Below are positions 18,877-26,773 of a DNA stretch of 64,000 nt, piece by piece. How positions within the stretch are numbered: position 1 is the first letter of the stretch; the number at the start of each line of letters is the position of its first letter. Made by a program: the position numbers and the translations under genes. The stretch is from Paraburkholderia saeva (GTDB taxonomy: Bacteria > Pseudomonadota > Gammaproteobacteria > Burkholderiales > Burkholderiaceae), in the NCBI RefSeq assembly GCF_907164555.1, contig NZ_CAJQZC010000004.1, positions 1-64,000 on the forward strand, in the 5' to 3' direction. The notes under the pieces were generated by a model that saw only the letters and a program-made list of their open reading frames with translations, had not been told where the DNA came from and made no database searches.

Positions 18877-18957
18877 TCATCCAAAGGGATGAAGCGGCAA
18901 CACACTCCAATATCGTTCGATCGTGGTACGCGCGGGACGCCAATCGTCTCCAGAATC
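18877..18957 (+). promoter_or_regulatory. Promoter cassette copy 1 (upstream of thiolase 19044)
   Basis: TCATCC-AAAG-GGATGA (18877-18892) is an inverted pair of half-sites. After 31 bp comes TGGTACGCG (18924) and, 26 bp from that T, CCAGAATC (18950). A third half-site-like TCGTTC lies between them. CAGAAT is a plausible -10. Five other 80-bp copies share this order and spacing. It ends 86 bp before the thiolase start. Confidence 0.8.
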
Positions 18958-19043
18958 CGGAATCGAGTCGTAGCGAGCCTGGCCGTCCAGCTTCTCTTTG
19001 GGCCGATAGGTTTCCTTCAGCCAGATTGATCAGGAAAATCAAC

Positions 19044-20228
19044 ATGAGTAGCGTTCGAGTTGCCGGGGTCGGCATGATCCCCTTCACCAAGCCCGGCAAG
19101 AGCGAGGATTGGGATGTGATGGCGGAGAAGGCCATCCGCCTCGCGCTGGCTGACGCAGGTATTACGTACGATCAGGTTCAGCAGGCTTATGCGGGCTATG
19201 TTTACGCGGATTCGACTGCGGGACAGTCTGCCGTCTATCGGGTCGGGTCCACCGGCATTCCAGTCATCAACGTCAACAACAACTGTGCAACGGGCTCGAC
19301 CGCGCTTTATCTCGCGCGCCAGATGATCGAAGCAGGCGTCGCAGATTGCGTACTCGCCTTCGGCTTCGAGCAGATGACGCCGGGCGCGCTCGGTGCAGTT
19401 TTCAGCGACCGCAAGGCAGTCATGGCGAATTACGGCGCCAAATTCAATGAGCTGCAGACGTTCGACCCGACCAAGCCGCCCACGGCGCAGCTTTGGGGCG
19501 GAGCGGCCCTTGAATATCAAAAGCGTTACGGTGGAAGCGACGAGTCGTTCGCGATGATTTCGGTTAAGGCGCGCCGGCACGCAGCCAACAACCCGCTCGC
19601 CGTCTTCCGCGATCCGGTGACAGTGGAAGAGGTGATGGCGTCCCCCAATCTCTCTGGGCCGGTTACGCGCCTGCAGGCCTGTCCCCCTACGTGCGGCGCG
19701 GCCGCGGCGGTGCTGGTCTCGCCCCGCTTCGCCGCCAGGCATGGAATTGATGCGCGGGTGGAGATCCTCGCGCAATCGCTCACGACCGATTTTCAGAAGA
19801 CGTGGGATGGGAGCTCGATGATTAGTCTGGTTGGTTTCGACATGGCCCGGGCGGCCGCAGACCAGGTCTATGAAGCTTCGGGTGTGTCGCCCGACGACGT
19901 GGACGTAGTCGAACTTCATGACTGTTTCACGCCGGGCGAATGGCTCGCATACGAATCGCTGCGACTGACGCCTGAGGGAACAGCCGAGCGCTACATCCGA
20001 GACGGGCTGAACACCTATGGTGGCAAGCACGTGGTGAATCCGTCTGGCGGCCTTTTGTCAAAGGGGCACCCGATCGGTGCGACCGGCCTGGCTCAATGTT
20101 ATGAGCTGACAAAACAACTCCGTGGGACCGCCGAAAAGACGCAGGTCGATGGTGCGCGACTTGCACTCCAGCACAACCTGGGCAATGGCGGCGCATGTGT
20201 AGTGACGCTCTACGGCCGGAGCGATTGA
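19044..20228 (+). CDS. SCP-x-type thiolase / acetyl-CoA acetyltransferase-like protein (copy 1)
   Basis: 394 residues. The nucleophile Cys81 sits in NNNCATGSTA, the second active-site region is VVELHDCF (289-295) and the C-terminal motif is GGLLSKGHPIGATG (about 335-348). HDCF in place of the NEAFA of classical thiolases identifies the sterol-carrier-protein-X/lipid-transfer subfamily. This subfamily cleaves 2-methyl-branched or side-chain 3-oxoacyl-CoAs, or catalyses retro-aldol cleavage of steroid side chains. The ATG at 19044 follows CAGGAAAA. The gene is driven by promoter cassette 1 and followed 94 bp later by a crotonase gene. The pair is duplicated at 54942-57114. Confidence 0.88.
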   Translation: MSSVRVAGVGMIPFTKPGKSEDWDVMAEKAIRLALADAGITYDQVQQAYAGYVYADSTAGQSAVYRVGSTGIPVINVNNNCATGSTALYLARQMIEAGVADCVLAFGFEQMTPGALGAVFSDRKAVMANYGAKFNELQTFDPTKPPTAQLWGGAALEYQKRYGGSDESFAMISVKARRHAANNPLAVFRDPVTVEEVMASPNLSGPVTRLQACPPTCGAAAAVLVSPRFAARHGIDARVEILAQSLTTDFQKTWDGSSMISLVGFDMARAAADQVYEASGVSPDDVDVVELHDCFTPGEWLAYESLRLTPEGTAERYIRDGLNTYGGKHVVNPSGGLLSKGHPIGATGLAQCYELTKQLRGTAEKTQVDGARLALQHNLGNGGACVVTLYGRSD

Positions 20229-20322
20229 GTGGGTCACGTGGTCGCCACATTCGGCGAGCCAAAGGCGAACCGCGCTTCTTTTTCGTTAGCCGATCAGCAA
20301 GTGTGAAACAGGAGACACAAAC

Positions 20323-21216
20323 ATGACGACAGAAGACCGCAAGTACGAACAGGTGATTTACGAGGAGCCCGCTCCCAAAGTGGCGCGGATCGTGATGAAT
20401 CGACCGAGCCGGCGCAACGCGCAGGGCATCACGATGACGTACGACCTGGACGACGCGTTCAAGCGCGCGTGCCACGACGACAAGATCAACGTGATCATCC
20501 TCGCCGGCTCCGGCGATCATTGGAATTCCGGCCACGACGTCAGTGGCGAAGGACCGGACAACCCGTCGCCGGACCAGATCGTTGGACTTTGCGGCTGCTT
20601 CGGCGGGAAGGGCTGGGAAGGGCCCTATTGTCGCGAGAGGGAGATTTATCTCGAGATCACTGAACGCTGGCGTAATGCGCCGAAGCCAGTGATCGCCGAG
20701 ATCCAGGGATCCGTGATTTCGGGCGGACTTATGCTCACGTGGATGTGCGATCTTATCGTTTGCTCGGAGGATGCCCGCTTTCGCGACGCGACGGCGGCAG
20801 AGATGGGCATTCCAGGCGTGGAGTTCTGGCAGCATCCCTACGAGATGAGCGTGCGCCAGGCGAAGGAATGGCTGATGACCGGCGGGTGGTTGACCGCGCA
20901 GGAAGCGCAGCGGCGGGGTATGGTCAACCATGTAGTTCCCCGCGAGCAGTTGGCGGCGCGAACGCTTGAATTGGCCAACAACATCGCGGCCAAGAACCCC
21001 TTCACCATGAAGTTGGTAAAGCAGGCGATGAACTTCACGCAGGACCAGATGGGGCGCAAGGCGTCGATGGATTTCGCCTTCCATCTTCACCAGATCGGTC
21101 ATATGCAGGCGATGCTCACCAACGGCTTCCCTGTTGACATCGACAGTCTGCCGCCCATGATTCGCAACAACGTCGAAAAGATCATTGCCGCGCGCAAGAC
21201 TGCTGCTGGAGGTTGA
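20323..21216 (+). CDS. Atypical enoyl-CoA hydratase/isomerase (crotonase) family protein (copy 1)
   Basis: 297 residues, slightly longer than usual. Crotonase oxyanion segments are visible as HWNSGHDVSG (about 66-75) and IQGSVISGGLML (about 127-138). The two catalytic glutamates of classical hydratases are not present: the GGGCE position reads SGGLM, and the PEIRLG position falls in ATAAEMGIPG. It is therefore probably not a simple hydratase; crotonase relatives also isomerise double bonds, hydrolyse thioesters and cleave C-C bonds. It is translated from its own GGAGA site behind the SCP-x thiolase, and a near-copy follows the second thiolase, so the two proteins likely act together. Confidence 0.82.
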   Translation: MTTEDRKYEQVIYEEPAPKVARIVMNRPSRRNAQGITMTYDLDDAFKRACHDDKINVIILAGSGDHWNSGHDVSGEGPDNPSPDQIVGLCGCFGGKGWEGPYCREREIYLEITERWRNAPKPVIAEIQGSVISGGLMLTWMCDLIVCSEDARFRDATAAEMGIPGVEFWQHPYEMSVRQAKEWLMTGGWLTAQEAQRRGMVNHVVPREQLAARTLELANNIAAKNPFTMKLVKQAMNFTQDQMGRKASMDFAFHLHQIGHMQAMLTNGFPVDIDSLPPMIRNNVEKIIAARKTAAGG

Positions 21217-21428
21217 AATCCTGAACACCGCAGAAGGTGATGCGCTTGCTGCGCGGGACAGCATGTCGCGGGTGAGCGTGATTGGGAGCGTGGCTGGCTG
21301 GCGAAGCGATAGGAGGCCACGACGGTGGGTCAGGCAATTGACGCAATGCGTCATCGCGAGTTTCTCACTAAGTTAACATGTATGGCATCGAGTGTAGATC
21401 AGCGCCCACTGGGCCGAAGGCGACAAGC

Positions 21429-22988
21429 ATGTACATAACCCAGTCGCTACACCGCGCCGTGCAGCATCATCCCGACCGCATCGCGGTGCGGTTCGGAGAT
21501 AGGCAGCGCACGTTTCGCGAGTTCGCAGACCGCGTGGCGCGCCTGGCCGGTGCGCTGCAGAAGATCGGTATGCAAGAGGGCTGTCGCGTCGCGATGTTGT
21601 CGCTGAATTCTGACCGCTACCTGGAATACCAGATGGCCGTGCCTTGGGGCGGCGGCGTGCTCAACCCGTGCAATACCCGCTGGACGGCGGCCGAAATCCT
21701 GTACTCGCTCGATGATTCGGGCTCGATTATCCTGTTGGTGGACGAGGCCTCTCGTCCAGTGGCGGAGCGACTTCGCCATGACTCGAGCAGTCTTCGCGAA
21801 TTGATCTATTGCGGCGATGGCGAAGTACCTGCGGGCATGCACGGCTATGAGGAGTTGCTGACCTCCGTCGACCCTGTTCCGGACGTCGTTCGCCGCGACG
21901 AAGACCTGCTTGGAATTTTTTACACCGGCGGCACAACCGGGTTTCCCAAGGGGGTGATGTTAAGCCATGCCAACGTGTACAGCGCGGGTCTCGCGCTATG
22001 CGCAGGCGGGCTGGCGGCGCCTGGCGGAACCTACCTGCACGCCGCGCCAATGTTCCATCTAGCCGATCTGGGTATGGGCATATCGCATTGGATCGAGGGC
22101 AACACACACAGCGTCATCCCTGCGTTTGCTCCCGAGGCGGTGCTCGACGCACTGGAACGGGACCGCGTAACCCATGTGGTGCTCGTGCCGACGATGATCC
22201 AGATGATCGTCGACCATCCGGCCATGAATAAGCCGTACGACCTGAGCTCCTTGCAGACCATCGCCTACGGCGCGTCACCGATCTCTGATGCCGTGCTCGA
22301 ACGCGCATTGGACGCCTTGCCCGACGTCGGCTTTGTCCAGGCCTACGGCATGACGGAACTGTCAGCGTTGGCGACCATTAACTCGGCCTATTACCACACG
22401 GCCGAAGGACGCAAGCTCGGTAAGTTGCGCTCAGTGGGGCGGGCTGGATGCTGCGTAGAACTTCGTATTGTGGACCAGGAGGACAAGGAAGTGCCGCGCG
22501 GTACGGTGGGCGAGGTCGTGGTGCGCGGTCCTAACGTGATGCTGGGTTACTGGAATAAACCCGAACAATTCGCCGAGGCCGTGCGTGATGGCTGGATGCA
22601 CACTGGCGACGGCGCCTGGATGGACGATGACGGCTTCATCTTCATTGCCGACCGCCTCAAGGACGTCATCATCAGCGGTGGTGAGAACGTTTATTCTCCT
22701 GAAGTCGAGAACGCTCTTTCACAGCACCCCGACGTGGTCGCCTGCGCGGTGATCGGCGTGCCTAGCGAACAATGGGGCGAATCGGTCCACGCCGTGGTGG
22801 TACGCAAGCTTGGCGCCGAGCCTTCGCCCGAAGAACTCATCGCACATTGCAAATCCTTGATCGCCGGCTACAAATGCCCGCAGAGCGTGGCATTTGCGGA
22901 CGCGCTGCCTTTATCCGCGACAGGCAAGGTCCTAAAAACCATGCTGCGCAAGCCCTTCTGGCAAGGCCGCAGCCGCGGCGTTGCGTGA
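21429..22988 (+). CDS. Long/medium-chain acyl-CoA ligase (AMP-forming, FadD-like)
   Basis: 519 residues of the ANL superfamily. The P-loop is YTGGTTGFPKGVML, the adenylate motif is QAYGMTE, and the hinge/late motif HTGDGAWMDDDGF is followed by DRLKDVIISGGENVY. A C-terminal lysine lies in LPLSATGKVLK. It activates a carboxylate to acyl-AMP and then acyl-CoA. I begin at the ATG at 21429 after GAAGG; the in-frame ATG at 21378 lacks a ribosome site. It starts 212 bp after the crotonase and is followed by a thiolase, two MaoC proteins and an acyl-CoA dehydrogenase, so it probably loads the same substrate family. Confidence 0.88.
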   Translation: MYITQSLHRAVQHHPDRIAVRFGDRQRTFREFADRVARLAGALQKIGMQEGCRVAMLSLNSDRYLEYQMAVPWGGGVLNPCNTRWTAAEILYSLDDSGSIILLVDEASRPVAERLRHDSSSLRELIYCGDGEVPAGMHGYEELLTSVDPVPDVVRRDEDLLGIFYTGGTTGFPKGVMLSHANVYSAGLALCAGGLAAPGGTYLHAAPMFHLADLGMGISHWIEGNTHSVIPAFAPEAVLDALERDRVTHVVLVPTMIQMIVDHPAMNKPYDLSSLQTIAYGASPISDAVLERALDALPDVGFVQAYGMTELSALATINSAYYHTAEGRKLGKLRSVGRAGCCVELRIVDQEDKEVPRGTVGEVVVRGPNVMLGYWNKPEQFAEAVRDGWMHTGDGAWMDDDGFIFIADRLKDVIISGGENVYSPEVENALSQHPDVVACAVIGVPSEQWGESVHAVVVRKLGAEPSPEELIAHCKSLIAGYKCPQSVAFADALPLSATGKVLKTMLRKPFWQGRSRGVA

Positions 22989-23036
22989 GACGGCGCTCTG
23001 TTTCCGTTTCTGCCTTCAACCCAACTGGAGTTTCCA

Positions 23037-24221
23037 ATGAGCCTTGACGTTTACGTCTGCGGGGTCGGCATGATCCCCTTTACCAAGCCGGGTGCTAGCG
23101 AGCCATATCCGCAGATGGCAGCCAGGGCGGCGCGCACAGCGCTCGCCGACGCCGGCATCGGTTACGAACTGGTGCAACAGGCCTATGTGGGATATGTCTA
23201 TGGGGACTCGACCGCCGGTCAGCGCGCACTTTACGAGGTCGGCATGAGTGGCATCCCGGTTGTCAACGTTAACAACAATTGTTCGACCGGTTCGACTGCG
23301 CTGTTCCTGGCGCGCCAGGCGGTGGCCAGTGGCGCGGCTGATTGCGTGCTGGCGCTGGGCTTCGAGCAGATGAGCCCGGGTGCGATCGGCTCGGTGTTCA
23401 AGGATCGTCCCAGCCCATTCGAGCGCTTCGACGAAGTCACCGACGAGTTGGTCGGTCGTGGTGAAGTGCCTCTGGCGCTACGTTACTTCGGCGGTGCAGG
23501 TCTGGCGCACATGCAGCAGTACGGTACTCAGCTGACCACCTTCGCGAAGATTCGCGCCAAGGCGAGCCGCCACGCCACCAACAACCCGCTGGCACTGTTC
23601 CGCAATGTCCTTACCGAAGAGGAGGTGATGGCTTCTCCGATGATGTGGGACGGTGTGTTGACGCGCTTGATGGCTTGCCCACCGACCTGCGGCTCGGCTG
23701 CGGCCATCATTTGCTCGAGCGAATTTGCTGTGTCCCACGGACTGAGCCGCAGCGTCCGCATCAAGGCGCAGGCGATGACCACCGATCGCCCCACTACCTT
23801 CGAGGCGGGCGATATGCGCGAAGTGGTTGGTTTTGGTATGGCCCAGGAAGCTGCACGCCAGGTCTACGAGGCCGCAGGTATTAGCCCACATGAGCTTGAC
23901 GTGGTGGAACTGCATGATTGCTTTGCGCAGAACGAGCTCATCACCTACGAGGCACTAGGCCTGTGCCCGCCGGGCGGTGCCGAGAAGTTCATCTGTGACG
24001 GGGACAACACCTACGGCGGCAAGGTTGTTACCAACCCTTCGGGCGGGCTACTTAGCAAGGGCCATCCGTTAGGCGCCACTGGCCTTGCTCAGTGCACCGA
24101 GCTGGTCCAGCAACTGCGCGGGACCGCGGACAAGCGCCAAGTCGACGGTGCGCGGCTGGCGTTGCAGCACAACCTGGGGCTAGGCGGTGCGTGCGTCGTA
24201 ACCCTCTACGAACGCGTCTGA
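23037..24221 (+). CDS. SCP-x-type thiolase (divergent paralogue)
   Basis: 394 residues. Cys82 lies in NNNCSTGSTALF, with VVELHDCFAQNE and GGLLSKGHPLGATG downstream. It is a clear paralogue of the 19044 and 54942 proteins but much more diverged: it has a distinct middle (FERFDEVTDELVGRGEVPL) where those carry a different sequence. The expected reaction is thiolytic or retro-aldol cleavage of a branched or side-chain 3-oxo/3-hydroxyacyl-CoA. It starts 48 bp after the ligase and 11 bp before the first MaoC gene, inside one operon. Confidence 0.87.
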   Translation: MSLDVYVCGVGMIPFTKPGASEPYPQMAARAARTALADAGIGYELVQQAYVGYVYGDSTAGQRALYEVGMSGIPVVNVNNNCSTGSTALFLARQAVASGAADCVLALGFEQMSPGAIGSVFKDRPSPFERFDEVTDELVGRGEVPLALRYFGGAGLAHMQQYGTQLTTFAKIRAKASRHATNNPLALFRNVLTEEEVMASPMMWDGVLTRLMACPPTCGSAAAIICSSEFAVSHGLSRSVRIKAQAMTTDRPTTFEAGDMREVVGFGMAQEAARQVYEAAGISPHELDVVELHDCFAQNELITYEALGLCPPGGAEKFICDGDNTYGGKVVTNPSGGLLSKGHPLGATGLAQCTELVQQLRGTADKRQVDGARLALQHNLGLGGACVVTLYERV

Positions 24222-24232
24222 CGGGGAATCGC

Positions 24233-24673
24233 ATGATCGACAAGAAATGGATCGGCTATGAACTGCCCGCATCGGTGCTGCCTATCGAGCGAACCCGGCT
24301 TCAGTTCTTCGCCAAGGCTACCGGCGAGACCAATCCCATTTACACCGAAGTAGAAGCTGCGCGCGAGGCGGGTTATCCGGACTTGCCTGCACCGCCAACC
24401 TTTCTGTTCGCAGCGGAGCTCGACTCAGGTGCCGTGTTCGATCTGATGGATGACATGCAGGTTCCGATCGCCAAAGTGCTCCACGGCGAGCAAAGCTTCA
24501 CCTACCACCGTACGGCCTGCGTTGGCGACACGGTGACAGTGCGTTCGAGGGTCACCGATATCTACGAAAAGAAAAGCGGTTCACTCGAATTTGTCGTAAA
24601 AACCTCGCGCGCCGTGAACCAGAACGATGAACTGGTGGCTGAGATGCATTCGGTGCTGGTCTGTCGCCATTGA
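24233..24673 (+). CDS. MaoC-like dehydratase, N-terminal hydratase-type domain protein
   Basis: 146 residues with a single hotdog fold of the MaoC_dehydrat_N type: ERTRLQFFAKATGETNPIYT, then HGEQSFTYHRTACVGDTV. The strict hydratase-2 DxxxxH dyad is not obvious, so it is probably the non-catalytic partner of a heteromeric hydratase. The next gene encodes a MaoC with the complete motif. Such two-subunit (R)-enoyl-CoA hydratases act on bulky enoyl-CoAs, for example in actinobacterial steroid side-chain degradation. The start is 11 bp after the thiolase stop with GGGGAA upstream. Confidence 0.78.
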   Translation: MIDKKWIGYELPASVLPIERTRLQFFAKATGETNPIYTEVEAAREAGYPDLPAPPTFLFAAELDSGAVFDLMDDMQVPIAKVLHGEQSFTYHRTACVGDTVTVRSRVTDIYEKKSGSLEFVVKTSRAVNQNDELVAEMHSVLVCRH

Positions 24674-24684
24674 GCCGAAATCCC

Positions 24685-25104
24685 ATGAAATCACCTACCT
24701 TCGATACCGTGCAAGTGGGCGACGAGTTGCCACCTTTGCAACTGCCGCCCGTCGAACGGACCATGCTGGCCCTGTTTGCCGGCGCCTCAGGCGACCACAA
24801 CGCCGTCCACATCGACATCGATGTGGCGCGTCGCGCTGGCATGCCCGACGTGTTTGCACACGGCATGCTGGGTATGGCCTGGCTAAGCCGGTTTGTCACG
24901 CGTTGGGCACCGCAGAATCAACTGCGCGGCATAGAGGTGCGTTTCCAGGGCATCACTCATCTTGGCAACGCGCTTTACTGCAGAGGCCGCGTAGTGGAGA
25001 AGCTCGAACACAACGGCGAGCTTTGCGTACGCGTCGAGTTGCAGAGCGCCAACCAGTTTGGGCAAACCAAAATCGCCGGCGAGGCCCTTGTCGCCCTGCC
25101 TTGA
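24685..25104 (+). CDS. MaoC-like enoyl-CoA hydratase, catalytic subunit candidate
   Basis: 139 residues. The hydratase-2 motif is visible as FAGASGDHNAVHIDIDVARR followed by VFAHGMLGM, with the catalytic Asp and His in GDHNAVH. It probably pairs with the preceding MaoC protein (11 bp gap) to form an (R)-specific enoyl-CoA hydratase. The 272 bp after it, before the dehydrogenase gene, contain no gene I can support. Confidence 0.82.
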   Translation: MKSPTFDTVQVGDELPPLQLPPVERTMLALFAGASGDHNAVHIDIDVARRAGMPDVFAHGMLGMAWLSRFVTRWAPQNQLRGIEVRFQGITHLGNALYCRGRVVEKLEHNGELCVRVELQSANQFGQTKIAGEALVALP

Positions 25105-25377
25105 TTCCCGGCAAATGACCGTTCAGCCCCAATCTGCACCGCGTCGATGATGCCGGTTGCTCGGGCAACCGTATCCGCTTGCCTAGCAGCTGCGCAAAAA
25201 CCTCTACAGCGGACATGCGCAAATTGCGGTGGTTCGTCGATGCGGCTTCCAGAAGAGATCCCCATCAACAAACGAACGATCAAGGATCGCACGCCGCCAG
25301 CGAGTGGGCGGTTAACTTGAAGGGCGCTTGCTCGCGGCTTCTCGCTAGCAGCAAGCCCAACTGAACCAGGAGAGGCC

Positions 25378-26529
25378 ATGTTGCCCCAGCTTTACCGCCA
25401 TCAATGGATGGACGAGGATATCGAAGCGTTTCGCGAACAGGTGCGCCGCTACATTGCGGGTGAGCTATCGCCGCATATGGACGGCTGGCGGCGGCAGGGC
25501 TTCATCCCGCGGGAGGTCTGGCGGCCATTCGGGGAGATGGGTTTCATGCTGCCCGAGATAGACGAGGCCTATGGCGGTGTGGGCGCGTCGCGGGCCTACC
25601 AGCTTGTGGTGCAGGACGAACTGGCGAAAGCTGAGGTTCCGGCAACTACTGCCGTGCACACTATTGCCGCGCACTATATCCTCGACTACGGTACGGAGGA
25701 ACAGAAACGTCGCTGGCTGCCGAAACTCACCAATGGCGAGCTGCTCGCCGGTATCGCGCTTACTGAACCCGGATGTGGCTCCGACTTGAAGGCGTTGCGC
25801 ACCCGGGCGACTCGTGAAGGCGAAGAGTACGTTATCGACGGCGCCAAGACCTTCATCACTAATGGCTACAGCGCCAACCTACTAGTGGTGGCCGTGCGCA
25901 CCGGAGAACCGGGCGGGCGCGGCGTGTCGCTAATCGTGCTGGAGACAGAGAACCTGCCGGGATTCCGGGTCGGGCGGCGGCTGGAAAAGCTGGGACAGCA
26001 TGCCTCCGACACGGCCGAGTTGTTCTTCGACGGCGTGCGTGTGCCGGTGGACAACCTGCTCGGCGAGAAGGAAGGCAATGGCTTCACCCAGCTGATGAGC
26101 CAACTGCCGTACGAGCGGCTGCTTTTGTGCGTGCCGGCTGCTGCGGTCGTAGAACGCGCAGTTGAGTTGACGGTGGACTACACGAAGCAGCGCAAGGCAT
26201 TCGGGCAGTCGCTGGCGGAATTTCAGAATACGCGATTCAAGCTCGCTGAGTGCGCGACAATCGCGCATGTGGTACGCGGGTTCCTCAACGATTGTGTCCA
26301 GCGTATGCTCGACGGCACGCTCGATGACGAAGCGGCCTACATGGCCAAGTGGTGGTGCACGGAGCAGCAGGGCAAAGTCCTTGACGAATGTCTGCAGCTA
26401 TTCGGCGGCTATGGCTACATGGTTGAGTACCCAATCGCCAGGCTATACGCCGATGCACGCGTGCAGCGCATTTATGGTGGCACCACCGAGATCATGAAAG
26501 ATCTTATCGCTCGGAAGCTGTTCGCTTAA
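25378..26529 (+). CDS. Acyl-CoA dehydrogenase
   Basis: 383 residues with N-terminal helical, middle beta and C-terminal helical domains; ALTEPGCGSDLKAL is the FAD/substrate signature. The usual catalytic Glu of short/medium-chain enzymes (YEGT) is replaced: the C-terminus reads RIYGGTTEIMK. Instead Glu246 in QLPYERLLL sits where long-chain and isovaleryl-CoA dehydrogenases keep their base. That suggests a branched or long substrate. It introduces the 2,3 double bond and passes electrons to ETF. It is the only acyl-CoA dehydrogenase in the window and lies last in the 21.4-26.5 kb run. Confidence 0.88.
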   Translation: MLPQLYRHQWMDEDIEAFREQVRRYIAGELSPHMDGWRRQGFIPREVWRPFGEMGFMLPEIDEAYGGVGASRAYQLVVQDELAKAEVPATTAVHTIAAHYILDYGTEEQKRRWLPKLTNGELLAGIALTEPGCGSDLKALRTRATREGEEYVIDGAKTFITNGYSANLLVVAVRTGEPGGRGVSLIVLETENLPGFRVGRRLEKLGQHASDTAELFFDGVRVPVDNLLGEKEGNGFTQLMSQLPYERLLLCVPAAAVVERAVELTVDYTKQRKAFGQSLAEFQNTRFKLAECATIAHVVRGFLNDCVQRMLDGTLDDEAAYMAKWWCTEQQGKVLDECLQLFGGYGYMVEYPIARLYADARVQRIYGGTTEIMKDLIARKLFA

Positions 26530-26773
26530 AGCCCGCGCCGGTCCCGCTGACTGACCGGCGTGGACATTGCCAGTAACTATAAGACCTCGACGTCGTCCCT
26601 GTGCCTTGCCAGGCAGCCTCTGGCTGGGGCGGGGGGAGGTCAGGGTTGTCGCGGGGCAAGCCCGGCGGGCGATATTGATCCACACACCCCATAAGGACAC
26701 TTCCGCGATTTACGCGCGCCATTCCCCGATGCGCAAATCGTCTGGAACGCGCGATGTCCGCGCCTGCGGCAGG

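Larger units (their letters stand above)
19044..21216 (+). repeat. Direct repeat, copy 1: thiolase-crotonase module
   Basis: This 2,173-bp module is collinear with 54942-57114. All four gene boundaries are displaced by exactly 35,898 bp. Perfect blocks alternate with diverged blocks; examples of perfect blocks are about 19634-19784 and 20163-20427. Confidence 0.85.

Noticed and set aside
18924..18945. Possible sigma54 promoter (GG-N10-GC) inside the cassettes
   Set aside because: GG and GC are spaced correctly in copies 3, 4 and 6, but the -12 region lacks TTGC and copies 1, 2 and 5 deviate. LAL activators use sigma70, and the constant CAGAAT box fits a -10 better.
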